This document shows, one piece after another, positions 10,248 through 19,682 of a DNA stretch of 64,000 nt. Position 1 is the stretch's first letter. Every line of letters begins with the position of its first letter. Both the position numbers and the translations under genes were made by a program. The stretch comes from CAVSWT01 sp963746735 (lineage in GTDB: Bacteria; Bacteroidota; Ignavibacteria; Ignavibacteriales; Ignavibacteriaceae): the NCBI GenBank assembly GCA_963746735.1, contig CAVVCO010000014.1:181833-245832 (forward strand), written 5' to 3'. The notes under the pieces are model-generated. The model was given only the letters and a program-made list of their open reading frames with translations, had not been told where the DNA came from and searched no databases.

Positions 10248-10997
10248 GTAGACCAATGGGGAAGGAGAATTGGGTAAAGCCTGGCCGGTTATTGGGATGA
10301 TTCAACAACCATTGTTGGCAATGCAGGAATGGAAACGGTGATCCTGTGACCGGATGGGCAACTATTCGTGGCGGTTTTGGAGATCCGGTAAATATTAGCA
10401 CTAGCAAGGCGATTATTGTAACTGGTAAGATGGAGTTAGTAGGAGGCGGTGGAGCCAGTGCATATACCTGGCTGCGTTATGCTTTAACTTATCAAGATAG
10501 CACCAAACTGAATTATAGAGGTACTGACTCGGCAAAGTGGGTTAATAACGTAGATACTCTTCCAGTCTTGAAGAGTTACGGTTATGAATTTGATCCAAGA
10601 ACTGGTGCAGGCACCATGGCAAATGGCGGCGGCGGACAGGGCACTGTATGGGCAATTAATAATGGAAACTGGGCAGCACATACAGTAATGGCGGGCCACC
10701 ACTTGCAGCAGTAAAAAACCAGCCTTATAATGCCGAAGCAATTGCCGGCACATATAATTTTGCTATTTCGGTTCAGTCGGTTAATGATACAGTAAATGAA
10801 ATACGCTGGTATTTGATTGAGCAGAACAATAAATACTGGTTTGGCGGAACAGTCCAGGGAGTATCAACCACTAAAAAATTCAATGGAATAATTTGGATTA
10901 ACAATGACTTCGAAGGAACTCGAGTTAATTTTACTGAATGCAAGTTGACTTAGGTACACCAATAACTGTTCCAGAGGCACCATGGCAGGCATATTAC
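10248..10997 (+). repeat. Tandem unit 2 of the repeat protein (~750 bp)
   Basis: The unit opens with GTAGACCAATGGGG. It is very similar to unit 3 over its whole length, including the blocks that encode TGKMELVGGGGASAYTWLRY and GTMANGGGGQGTVWAINN. The longest clean frame inside it is 10346-10714. Single-base differences from unit 3 break the frame on either side. Confidence 0.8.
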
Positions 10998-11756
10998 GTA
11001 GACCAATGGGGACAAGAGAAGCTTGGGTAAAGCATGGCCACTTATGGAATGATTCAACAACCATAGTTGGAGATGCAGGAATGGGCGAAACGGTGCCGTA
11101 CCGACCGGGTGGGCAACTATTCGTGGTGGTTTTGGAAGATCGAGTAAATATTAGTACTAGCAAGGCGATTATTGTAACTGGTAAGATGGAGTTAGTAGGC
11201 GGCGGCGGAGCCAGTGCATATACCTGGCTGCGTTATGCATTAACTTATCAAGATAGCTCAAACTGAATTATAGAGGTACTGACTCGGCATTGTGGGTCAA
11301 TAACGTAGATACTCTTCCAGTTTGAAGAGTTACGGTTATGAATTTGATCCGCGAAGCGGTGCAGGCACCATGGCAAATGGCGGCGGCGGACAGGGCACTG
11401 TATGGGCAATTAATAATGGGAACTGGAGCAGCACATACAGTAATGGCGGGCCACCAATTGCAGCGTAAAAAATCAGCCTTATAATGCCGAGGCAATTGCC
11501 GGCACATATAATTTTGCTATTTCAGTTCAGTCGGTTAATGATACAGTGAATGAAATACGCTGGTACTTGATAGAACAGAACAATAAATACTGGTTTGGCG
11601 GTACAGTTCAGGGAGTATCAACAACTAAGAAATTCAATGGAATTTGTTTTGGATTCAACAATGACTTCGAAGGAACCCAGGTTAATTTTACTGATGTCAA
11701 AGTTGACTTAGGTACACCTATTACTGTTCCAGTTGCACCATTTCAGGCATTTCTAT
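10998..11756 (+). repeat. Tandem unit 3 of the repeat protein (~759 bp)
   Basis: A near-identical copy of unit 2, with scattered single-base gains and losses (for example in the segments around 11025-11110 and 11255-11330). The last 210 bases (11546-11756) read cleanly and match units 1 and 2. Confidence 0.8.
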
Positions 11757-12460
11757 GTAGACCAGTGGGGTTTCTTCGGTAACAAAATTGGCGGATGGTC
11801 AATAAGCAATAATGATATTGTTGGTAATGTTACTGCATCCGGTAGTGCAACCAATTCTGATTGGGTAGCTTTGCGCGGTGCTTTCGAATCATTTACTCCG
11901 ACCCAATCCAGACCTTTAAAAATTACTGGAGAACTAGAATTAGTTGGCGGAGGATTTGATGTTTCCAGCAGTTTAAGAGTTGGAATATTCAATACAGATA
12001 GTGCCGGAACCCTAGTTCTTGATACTGCAGCAGCAACTTTGCCTGATTCTACTCGTTGGACCGGGACAGATGATCATAGTACCGGATATTTATTTATTCC
12101 GCAATCGGGATCAAATGGAGCTGTAACTTGGGGAAGCGGATCAGGGACCTGGGGTGCCGTAATGGATACAACCTGGTTAACACCTAATGGTTATGTACTT
12201 GGCAGTGAAGCTGCAGACCCATCAACAGGTGGAGCCGGCAAATACAACTTTACTATTTCAGTTACTCCTCAGGGTGATGGTACTTCACTTGTGAAGTTTA
12301 ATTTGTTTAACAGTAAATATGCGTGGGTACTAACTAAAGTTGACAATCACAGTCCATTAGTAACTGATAAATTTAATTCTATTGGTTTTGCGCTGAATAC
12401 CGGAAATTCAGTTACTGCACTGAATTTAACTAATGTTCAAATTGATACCGGAACAGTTAC
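11757..12460 (+). repeat. Diverged tandem unit 4 of the repeat protein
   Basis: It opens with GTAGACCAGTGGGG like the other units and keeps the same order of motifs (VDQWG, ALRGAFE, GELELVGGG, STGYLFIP, FNSIGFALN, LTNVQIDTGT), but is clearly diverged at DNA level. It is intact, and joins directly to the T9SS sorting domain. Confidence 0.7.
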
Positions 12461-12812
12461 AGCAGTGAATGAACCAGGTAAAGGTTTAATTCCAATGCAA
12501 TTTGAATTAAGCCAGAATTATCCTAATCCATTCAATCCTTCAACTACAATTAATTTTGCATTGCCAAAAGCAAGTGAAGTTCATCTTGTAGTTTATGATT
12601 TACTAGGAAGGGTTGTAACAACTTTGGTTAATGGTAATTTAAATGCAGGTTATCATAAGATTAATTTTAACGCTGCTGATCTTGCTTCAGGTGTATACTT
12701 CTATTCTATTAAAGCAGGTGACTTTACAAGCGTTAAAAAGTTGATGTTATTGAAGTAGATTGTGATTCTTGATTTTTCTTTGAAATAAAAGATAAATCAT
12801 CTTAAGATAGAT

Positions 12813-12843
12813 ACAGCCCCGATTCTATCGGGGCTGTTTTTTT
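12813..12843 (+). terminator. Rho-independent terminator
   Basis: A perfect 11-bp stem (12813-12823 with 12827-12837, core CAGCCCCGAT / ATCGGGGCTG) with a 3-base TCT loop is followed directly by a run of seven T. It lies 55 bases after the stop of the repeat-protein gene and only 29 bases before the GH35 gene, so the GH35 gene probably starts a new transcript or depends on read-through. Confidence 0.93.
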
Positions 12844-12871
12844 CTAATAGCTTATCGGATGAAATAAAAAA

Positions 12872-14522
12872 ATGAAAAAGCTATTTATATTTTTGATTTT
12901 ATTTTCTGCCTACTTAACTGCTCAACAAAGTAAAATAGTTATCAAAGAAAATATTCCTCATTTAGAAAAACAAGGCACTGCATTCCAGTTTATCGTAAAC
13001 GGAAAACCCTTTTTAATGCTAGGTGGTGAAACCGGAAATTCAAGCGCATCAGATTTAAAATATATGAATACAATTTGGCCGAAGATTGTAAAGATGCATT
13101 TAAATTCATTGGTAGTTCCTGTATACTGGGAACTTATCGAACCAAAAGAAGGAGAGTTTAATTTTACTCTTGTTGATAGTATTATAACTGCAGCAAGGCA
13201 AAATAAAATTAAGTTAGTTTTCCTTTGGTTCGGTACATGGAAGAATAGTATGTCATGTTACGTTCCGCTTTGGATAAAATCAGACCAGCAAAGATTTCCT
13301 AGAGCAAGAGAAAAGGATGGAAAAGCTGAAGAGATATTAACTGCTTTCAGCAAAACTAATATGGAAACTGATGCACATGCTTTTGCAGCTTTAATGAAAC
13401 ATATAAAAGTATTTGATGAAAAAGAACAGACTGTTGTTTTAGTTCAAGTAGAAAATGAAATAGGTATGATTCCGGATGCTAGAGACTATTGCCAAAGTGC
13501 TAATGAAGCATTCAACTCCGAAGTGCCGCAAGAGTTAATTCAATATTTCAAAGAAAATAAAAATAAGCTTAATCCGCATCTCTACAAACTTTGGGAGAAA
13601 AACGGATTTAAAACAAACGGCAGCTGGGAAGATATATTCGGCAAAAGTTTAAGCACAGATGAAATATTTATGGCATGGAAGTATGCTAAGTATGCTGATT
13701 TTGTTGCTGAAGTAGGAAAAAAAGAATATCCGCTGCCTATGTATGTTAACGCTGCATTGATTCGTCCGGGTTATAAGCCTGGTCAATATCCAAGTGCCGG
13801 TCCTCTGCCTCATCTTTTTGATATTTGGAAAGCCGCTGCACCTAATATTGATTTTCTTTCTCCCGATATTTATTTCCCAAGCTTTGCTGAATGGGTTGAA
13901 AAATTTGATGTGCCCGCTAATAATAATAAAAATTTTTCTAATCCATTATTCATTCCCGAAGTAGGAAACACTCAAAGTATTGCAAATGCATTTTTTGCTT
14001 TCGGGCAGCATAACGCAATTGGCTTTAGTCCTTTCTCAATTGAATCACTTGATAATCCAGAAAATAATCAAGTGGCAAACGGGTACGAAGTATTAACACA
14101 GCTAACCCCACTTATTTTAGATAATCAAGGTAAAGGGACAATGGCGGGGGTATTACTTGATAGTGCAAGTCAAACATGCTAAAATAAAATTAGGCGATTA
14201 TGTCTTTAATTTTCATCATGCATATAGCTGGAAATATGCACCACAAACGGAGGGAGAAAATCCAAGATTCGGAGGATTAATAATAATGGTTTCACCGGAA
14301 GAATTTTATATAGCCGGGAGAGGATTGATTGTAACATTTGAAACAAACGCGGATGATAATTCGATTGCTGGAATAGGTAGCGATGAGGCTGGAAAATTTA
14401 TTAACGGCAAATGGATTCCGGATCTAAGCTTGAACGGAGATCAAACACACCAGGGAAGACATATAGATTTACCTGGAAATACTTTCAGCATTCAAAAAGT
14501 TAGACTGTACAAGTACAGATAA
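12872..14522 (+). CDS. GH35 beta-galactosidase with DUF5597-type C-terminus (one frameshift)
   Basis: Frame 12872-14182 encodes a signal peptide (ending near LTAQ) and a GH35-like barrel: FIVNGKPFLMLGGE, WPKIVKMHLNSLVVPVYWELIEPKEG, LVFLWFGTWKN and VLVQVENEIG. In VENEIG the Glu after Asn is the expected acid/base. The downstream frame (to 14522) continues the family's C-terminal domain (AKIKLGDYVFNFHHAYSW). The two join if one A is removed from the AAA at 14172-14174, giving SQHAKIKLGDY. The repaired protein is about 549 residues, a usual size for the family. Members with this architecture release beta-galactose from xyloglucan side chains. It has no T9SS tail, so a periplasmic site is likely. 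The break is probably a sequencing error. Confidence 0.85.
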
Positions 14523-14610
14523 TAAAATTTATTAGAAATAATTTTATTGATCAGGTTAAGATAAAAGGAATGATTGAATAAATTAATTTGAATAATAAGG
14601 AATGAGTTCT

Positions 14611-16884
14611 ATGATAAAAAAAATATTTTTTAAATACTTGTTTTTGTTGTTGATTGCAAATTTTATTAATGCGCAGTCAGTTTCTTTCAACTCGTATATG
14701 AACCCGGTAATACCCGGTGATCATCCCGATTGTACGTTATCAAGAGTAGGCAACGACTATTACACAACAGGGTCATCTTTCAATGTGACGCCTACTATTT
14801 ATCACTCGACTGATCTTGTTCACTGGGAAGCTATTGCTCAGCCAGTTAGTGCATCATGGTCTGGTTTTGGCGATTCACCGGGCGGAGGATGCTGGGGAGG
14901 TCAAATAGTTTATTACAATGGTGAATACTGGGATTTCTTTTCAAGAGCAAATACTATGTATTTTGTAAAAGCACCAAAACCGGAAGGGCCTTGGAGTAAT
15001 CCCGTAAAAGTTAACAACCCTTCAACTATAAATTATGGCCTGGGATATGACAATTCAATATTTATTGACGATAATAATAAATGGTATCTGGTTGTAAAAA
15101 ACGGTCAGCCGAATAATGGTATTGTAGAATTAGGTGATAATGGTCAGCCTACTGGAGTTGTTTACAACCTCAGTTGGTTAAATCCCTCACCGTCATATCC
15201 TTACAGTTGGGCTGAAGGACCGGTTATGTGGAAACATAACGGATACTATTTCTATTCTTTTGCAAGAGATCTATCCGGGGGACAAAAAGTAATGAGAAGT
15301 GATACACTTACAGCAGATGAATCTAAATGGGAAATGATGGGTGATTTTTTTAATGAAAATGATCCTCTAAAAAGTGGGTCACTTTTTACAAGCCCGAATC
15401 ATGCTTCTGCGGTTGTGACAATTGATGACAGCACTTACTGGATTATGCATCCGCTGTATGCAAAAGGAGTATGGAAAGGGCAGGGAAGACAGGGATTGCT
15501 AAACGAAGTTCATTATGATAAGAGCGGAAAGCCTACAGCTGATTATCCTGTTAACAAATCTTTCACTGCGCCTCATTTGCCAAGCAGCGGTATTCCGTGG
15601 ATGGTACCTCATTCAGATTTCTTTAATTCGGATACCTTAAACCCTGAATGGTCTTTTCTAGGTTATACAGCTTCAGATAAATGGTCGCTTACCGATAGCC
15701 CTGGCTGGTTAAATTTATCACCCAAAAATGTCTCAAAAGCAAATACTTTAAGCAAAAACGATGGGGAACATAATTATTCTTTAATCACAAAACTCATATT
15801 TTATCCCTCATCAACTTCAGATGAGGCAGGTTTGTGGATTATGCGAGGCGATGAAACTATGGATGTTAAACTTGTAAGTACATTATTGAGTAATGGCGAC
15901 ACAGCAATTAGGTTTAGCTTTGATACTACAAAGTATGAAGTAAAAAATAATATAGGTGACACACTTTGGTTAAAAATGGTTCGGATCAATCATAAAATAA
16001 GCGGATTTTTCAGCGGCGATGGAAATGATTGGAGGCAAGTAGGTAAGGCAGTTGATATCTCCGTAATCGATTCTTATTCCGATTATTCAACATTTACGGG
16101 AACCAGACAGGGATTATATGTGTACGGCTTTCAAAACTGCTTGTTTGATCTTTATATATACCGTGATGCTTATACCTCTATATTAGCCGAATGTCCTGCA
16201 AATCAATTAGGAACAAAAAGAACAGTTCAAAAAGCAGACACCACAGTTCTTGATAATATTTATAATAATAATTGGGCAATGTATGCGGGAGTAGAGTTCG
16301 GAAATAATGATTATCATAAAAGTGCAGATTCTATTAAAGTGATCGCTTCAAGTGCTACGGATGGCGGTACTGTTGAAGTATATATAGATTCAATTGATGC
16401 AAGTACAAAGATTGCAGAGTGCAATATATCCGGTACAGGATCTTGGACAACATTCAAAACATTCTCGGCAAAATTATTATCTACTGTAAAGGGTAATCAT
16501 GATGTCTATTTGTTATTTACCGGCTCAGTTATGAATAAATTATTTATGCTGCAATCATTTTATTTTACCGGAATTTCAACAGTTTCCGGTGTTGAAAATA
16601 CACAGGGAAATAGTAATCCTAAAAAATTTGATCTGGAACAAAATTATCCTAATCCATTTAATCCTTCTACTAGTATTGGTTTTAATTTACCTATTTCTAG
16701 TAAAGTTAAGGTGACAGTTTATGATCAATTGGGTCAGCGGGTTTCTACATTAGCCGATGGAGAATTCTCTGGCGGAACTCATCATTTGAATTTTAATGCA
16801 TGTAATCTAGCAAGCGGAATTTATTATTACAGAATTAAAGCCGGTTCGTACAGCAAGACAAAAAAAATGATACTCGTGAAATAA
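14611..16884 (+). CDS. Secreted GH43 arabinofuranosidase/xylosidase with CBM6-like and T9SS domains
   Basis: I prefer ATG 14611 because AAGGA (14597-14601) sits nine bases upstream of it but abuts the earlier ATG 14602. A signal peptide ends near NAQ. The five-bladed GH43 propeller spans about residues 30-330: the general-base Asp lies in GDHPDCTL, and AEGPVMWKHNGYYF supplies the acid Glu. A beta-sandwich of the GH43 C-terminal type follows (about 335-520). Next comes a CBM6-like module (about 530-665; YAGVEFGNNDYHKSADSIKV) and a T9SS tail (NYPNPFNPSTSI). GH43 enzymes remove arabinofuranose or xylose from arabinoxylan. The binding module and T9SS signal point to action on polymer at the cell surface. 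Exact specificity is not assignable. Confidence 0.9.
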   Translation: MIKKIFFKYLFLLLIANFINAQSVSFNSYMNPVIPGDHPDCTLSRVGNDYYTTGSSFNVTPTIYHSTDLVHWEAIAQPVSASWSGFGDSPGGGCWGGQIVYYNGEYWDFFSRANTMYFVKAPKPEGPWSNPVKVNNPSTINYGLGYDNSIFIDDNNKWYLVVKNGQPNNGIVELGDNGQPTGVVYNLSWLNPSPSYPYSWAEGPVMWKHNGYYFYSFARDLSGGQKVMRSDTLTADESKWEMMGDFFNENDPLKSGSLFTSPNHASAVVTIDDSTYWIMHPLYAKGVWKGQGRQGLLNEVHYDKSGKPTADYPVNKSFTAPHLPSSGIPWMVPHSDFFNSDTLNPEWSFLGYTASDKWSLTDSPGWLNLSPKNVSKANTLSKNDGEHNYSLITKLIFYPSSTSDEAGLWIMRGDETMDVKLVSTLLSNGDTAIRFSFDTTKYEVKNNIGDTLWLKMVRINHKISGFFSGDGNDWRQVGKAVDISVIDSYSDYSTFTGTRQGLYVYGFQNCLFDLYIYRDAYTSILAECPANQLGTKRTVQKADTTVLDNIYNNNWAMYAGVEFGNNDYHKSADSIKVIASSATDGGTVEVYIDSIDASTKIAECNISGTGSWTTFKTFSAKLLSTVKGNHDVYLLFTGSVMNKLFMLQSFYFTGISTVSGVENTQGNSNPKKFDLEQNYPNPFNPSTSIGFNLPISSKVKVTVYDQLGQRVSTLADGEFSGGTHHLNFNACNLASGIYYYRIKAGSYSKTKKMILVK

Positions 16885-16925
16885 TATAAGTAATTGTAAA
16901 TTTCAAATAATTAAGGAGGAACGAT

Positions 16926-19473
16926 ATGTATAATAAAAGTTTTACTATTATTTTTTATTTTAATACTGGTTGCGAGTACAATTGCAATTGCTCAAGTCGA
17001 TCCCAGGGTTACAGATCTTACTCATTCATGGAAATTTGAAGATGGAACTGCCAAAGATTACATTGGTCATGCCAATGGTACACTGATGGGCGGTGCTACT
17101 ATTAAGGGTGGAGCCCTCATTACTTTTGCTCAAGGACAATATTTGGAATTACCTGCTGATTCTATCGCGTTAAATACCTACTCGGAAGTTACACTTGAAG
17201 CATGGTATACGCCAACTAAAAATGCTAACCCCAGTTTTACCATGCTGGCTTTTTTTGGTAATACACAAAACTCAATCGGGGTCAATTACTATTTCATGAC
17301 AGCAGCCAGGCAGGATAGTATAAGCCGTACTGCTATCTCTTGTAATAATACTTCAACTCCCTGGTCAGCTGAAACCGGAGTGAACGGTCCCGAATATGAT
17401 GACGGCAATTTGCATCATATAGTAAGTACTCTTACCAACGACTCAATCAAAATATACATTGATGGTACTTTGACTGGAGCCGCAAAACTGGATACCAACA
17501 ACAATATCAGCAGTATCAGTACAGCTTTTGCATATCTTGCCAAGAGCGGATATACCGGGGATGCACAATGGATTGGCCAGATTCATGAGTTTAACATTTA
17601 CAATAAGGCACTGGATTCGTCAGAAGTTCGATTCCTTTACAATAAAGCTGATATTGATATCGGGGAAAAACCTGTAACTGTTGAAGCGGAATCCGGTACA
17701 CTTGGCAGTTACTTGTCGAAGAAACAGGATGGAAATGTTACTTATATTACTGCAGATTCTAATTATACGGGGCTTGCCGGCCCTGGTGATACAACTCGTA
17801 TTGCAACATACCAGGTAACTTTCCCGGATTCAGGATATTACAGTTTATATGTGCGTTTACGTGTAGGTGCCAACGGATTTAATGATGATAGTTATTTTTA
17901 TGCCAGAGGGTTCGGTGAAAAGAACGATACTGCAGCGGCAGATTGGGTTTTTAATAATGGGCTTGCCTCGGCAGGATTTTCCGATTCCGCTGATGTTGTA
18001 GATGGTCCGGGAACACTCGGCACAGGAGTTTGGAAATGGGTCAATGCGACTAAAAATACATATTCAGGTGCTATTGGTGACACTTTTTATGTAAGTCTTG
18101 ACAGTCTTACAAAAACATTTCAAATCGGAAGCCGAGAAGATGGATTAGATATTGATAAGTTCGCATTTGGGAAAACCAATTTATACTATACTGTAAACGA
18201 TCTTAATAAGGGACTACCCGGCAGTTTTACATTACCTACAGAAACAATTGATTCATCATTAATTTGGAAAGGTCCGGCACTGGCAACCGGTTCACCTAAA
18301 TTTTTAGGCAGTGCTGGTGATTCACCTGCCAATGATTTTGCAAATTATTGGACACAGCTCACTCCTGAAAATGCTGGTAAATGGGGTTCCGTAGGAACAT
18401 CAACCGATACAACTCAATGGAATTGGAGCGGTTTGGATAACGATTACAATTATGCAAAAAATCATGGTTTAATTTTCAAAGACCACAATCTGATTTGGGG
18501 AGCGCAGCAGCCTTCCTGGATTTCCGGTCTCGACTCTGCGCAGCAGATTAGTTACATAGAAACCTGGATAAGGATGGTAGGGCAAAGATATCCGGATATA
18601 GATATGATTGATGTTGTAAATGAACCCCTTAATGGGCATAATCCACCTGATGGCGGCAACGGACGTGCAAATTATAAAAATGCTCTCGGCGGTAACGGTA
18701 GTACTGGCTGGGATTGGGTAATAAAAGCTTTTGAATTAGCTAGAAAATATTTGCCTAATGCTAAACTACTGATTAATGATTATGGAATTATTAATAATAA
18801 TTCAGCCACTACTTCTTACATTCAAATTATTAATCTATTAAAAGACAGAGGATTAATAGACGGTATAGGATGTCAGGCACACGGTTTGGAAAATACAAGT
18901 GCAGCAACTATTAAATCAAATCTTGATAGATTGGCAGCAACAGGATTACCAATATATATATCTGAGTTTGATCTTAATATTCAAAATGATAATCAGCAAA
19001 AAACAAAGTATCAGGAATTATTTCCTGTTATGTGGCAGCATCCTGATATAAAAGGAGTCACACTTTGGGGATATATTCAGGGAAAAACTTGGATAACTTA
19101 TTCTTACCTGGTTAATACTAATGGTACAGCAAGACCAGCTTTATTCTGGCTTGCACAGTATATTAAAGACAACCCGGTTGGAGTTGAAGAGACTGAATCT
19201 GCTATTCCAACTAAATATTCACTTGATCAGAATTTCCCAAATCCATTTAATCCTTCAACAAATATCAGGTATAGTATAGTAAAAGCTGCGAGAATTACGC
19301 TGAGAGTATATGATATTTTAGGAAGAGAGGTTAAAACATTAGTAAATGAAGTTCAGGCGCCTGGTAAATATACAGTAACCTTTAATGCACAAAATCTTGC
19401 AAGTGGAGTTTATTTCTACCGGATTAATACTGAGAGTTTTACTGCAACAAAGAAACTTTTGTTGCTTAAATAA
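16926..19473 (+). CDS. Secreted GH10 endo-xylanase with LamG-like and CBM domains and T9SS tail (frameshift in signal peptide)
   Basis: A strong AAGGAGG site (16913-16919) precedes ATG 16926, whose frame fails in the signal peptide. Adding one T to the T6 run at 16951-16956 joins it to the main frame and restores a normal signal peptide ending in TIAIAQ; the ATG at 17086 is therefore internal. Mature order: LamG/ConA-like domain (THSWKFEDGTAKDY to about 17660), a CBM6/35-like module beginning VTVEAESG (about 17680-18190) and a GH10 barrel (about 18290-19170). The acid/base Glu is in DVVNEPLNG (codon 18622-18624) and the nucleophile Glu in YISEFDL (18964-18966). A T9SS domain (NFPNPFNPSTNI) ends the protein. 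It hydrolyses the beta-1,4-xylan backbone. It is a paralogue of the next gene. Confidence 0.92.
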
Positions 19474-19503
19474 TTTAGTACTGAACTTACAAAATTCATA
19501 ACT

Positions 19504-19539
19504 CATGGTTGGGGAGTTTTTTATTTAATCCCAGCCATG
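19504..19539 (+). terminator. Hairpin after first GH10 gene
   Basis: A 10-bp stem CATGGTTGGG / CCCAGCCATG (19504-19513 with 19530-19539, one G-U pair) lies 31 bases after the stop, with a T-rich loop. A related hairpin follows the paralogous GH10 gene. The remainder of 19474-19682 is AT-rich and has no gene. Confidence 0.55.
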
Positions 19540-19682
19540 GATTTTAAATGTTGTTTCAGAAAACGGATAGCAGTTTATGAGATGACTTATACCAATTGTA
19601 AGACTTATTTGAAATTAAATTACTACTAAAAATTTCATGATTATTATTAAATCATTTTTATTTAAATAAACAGAAGGGAAAA

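Larger units (their letters stand above)
8887..12758 (+). pseudogene. Large secreted repeat protein (N-terminal module, four tandem ~250-residue modules, T9SS tail), frame-disrupted
   Basis: A strong AAAGGAGG site precedes ATG 8887. The first 226 codons are intact: a signal peptide ending at VSAQ, then a module of about 160 residues (27-195) that is closely similar to the N-terminus of the GH10 xylanase at 19683. From about 9540 to 11740 the frame changes many times. In this stretch three near-identical units of about 750 bp follow each other, each opening with VDQWG and containing TGKMELVGGG and EQNNKYWFGGTVQGVSTT. The frame is intact again from 11733 to 12758, covering a diverged fourth unit (GELELVGGGFD, STGYLFIP) and a T9SS sorting domain (NYPNPFNPSTTI). 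If repaired, the protein would be about 1290 residues. No catalytic domain is recognisable; the units look beta-rich, like lectin or carbohydrate-binding folds. Because breaks are confined to the repeats, mis-assembly is likelier than true decay. Function is unknown; surface glycan binding is an inference. Confidence 0.75.

Noticed and set aside
9490..11756. Tandem 750-bp repeats as a mobile element or CRISPR
   Set aside because: The units are long, abut directly and encode protein; no spacers, terminal inverted repeats or transposase are seen.
10346..11782. Short ORFs inside the repeat region (10346-10714, 10982-11266, 11546-11782) as separate genes
   Set aside because: They are fragments of the same repeated module in different frames, with no ribosome sites or signal peptides.
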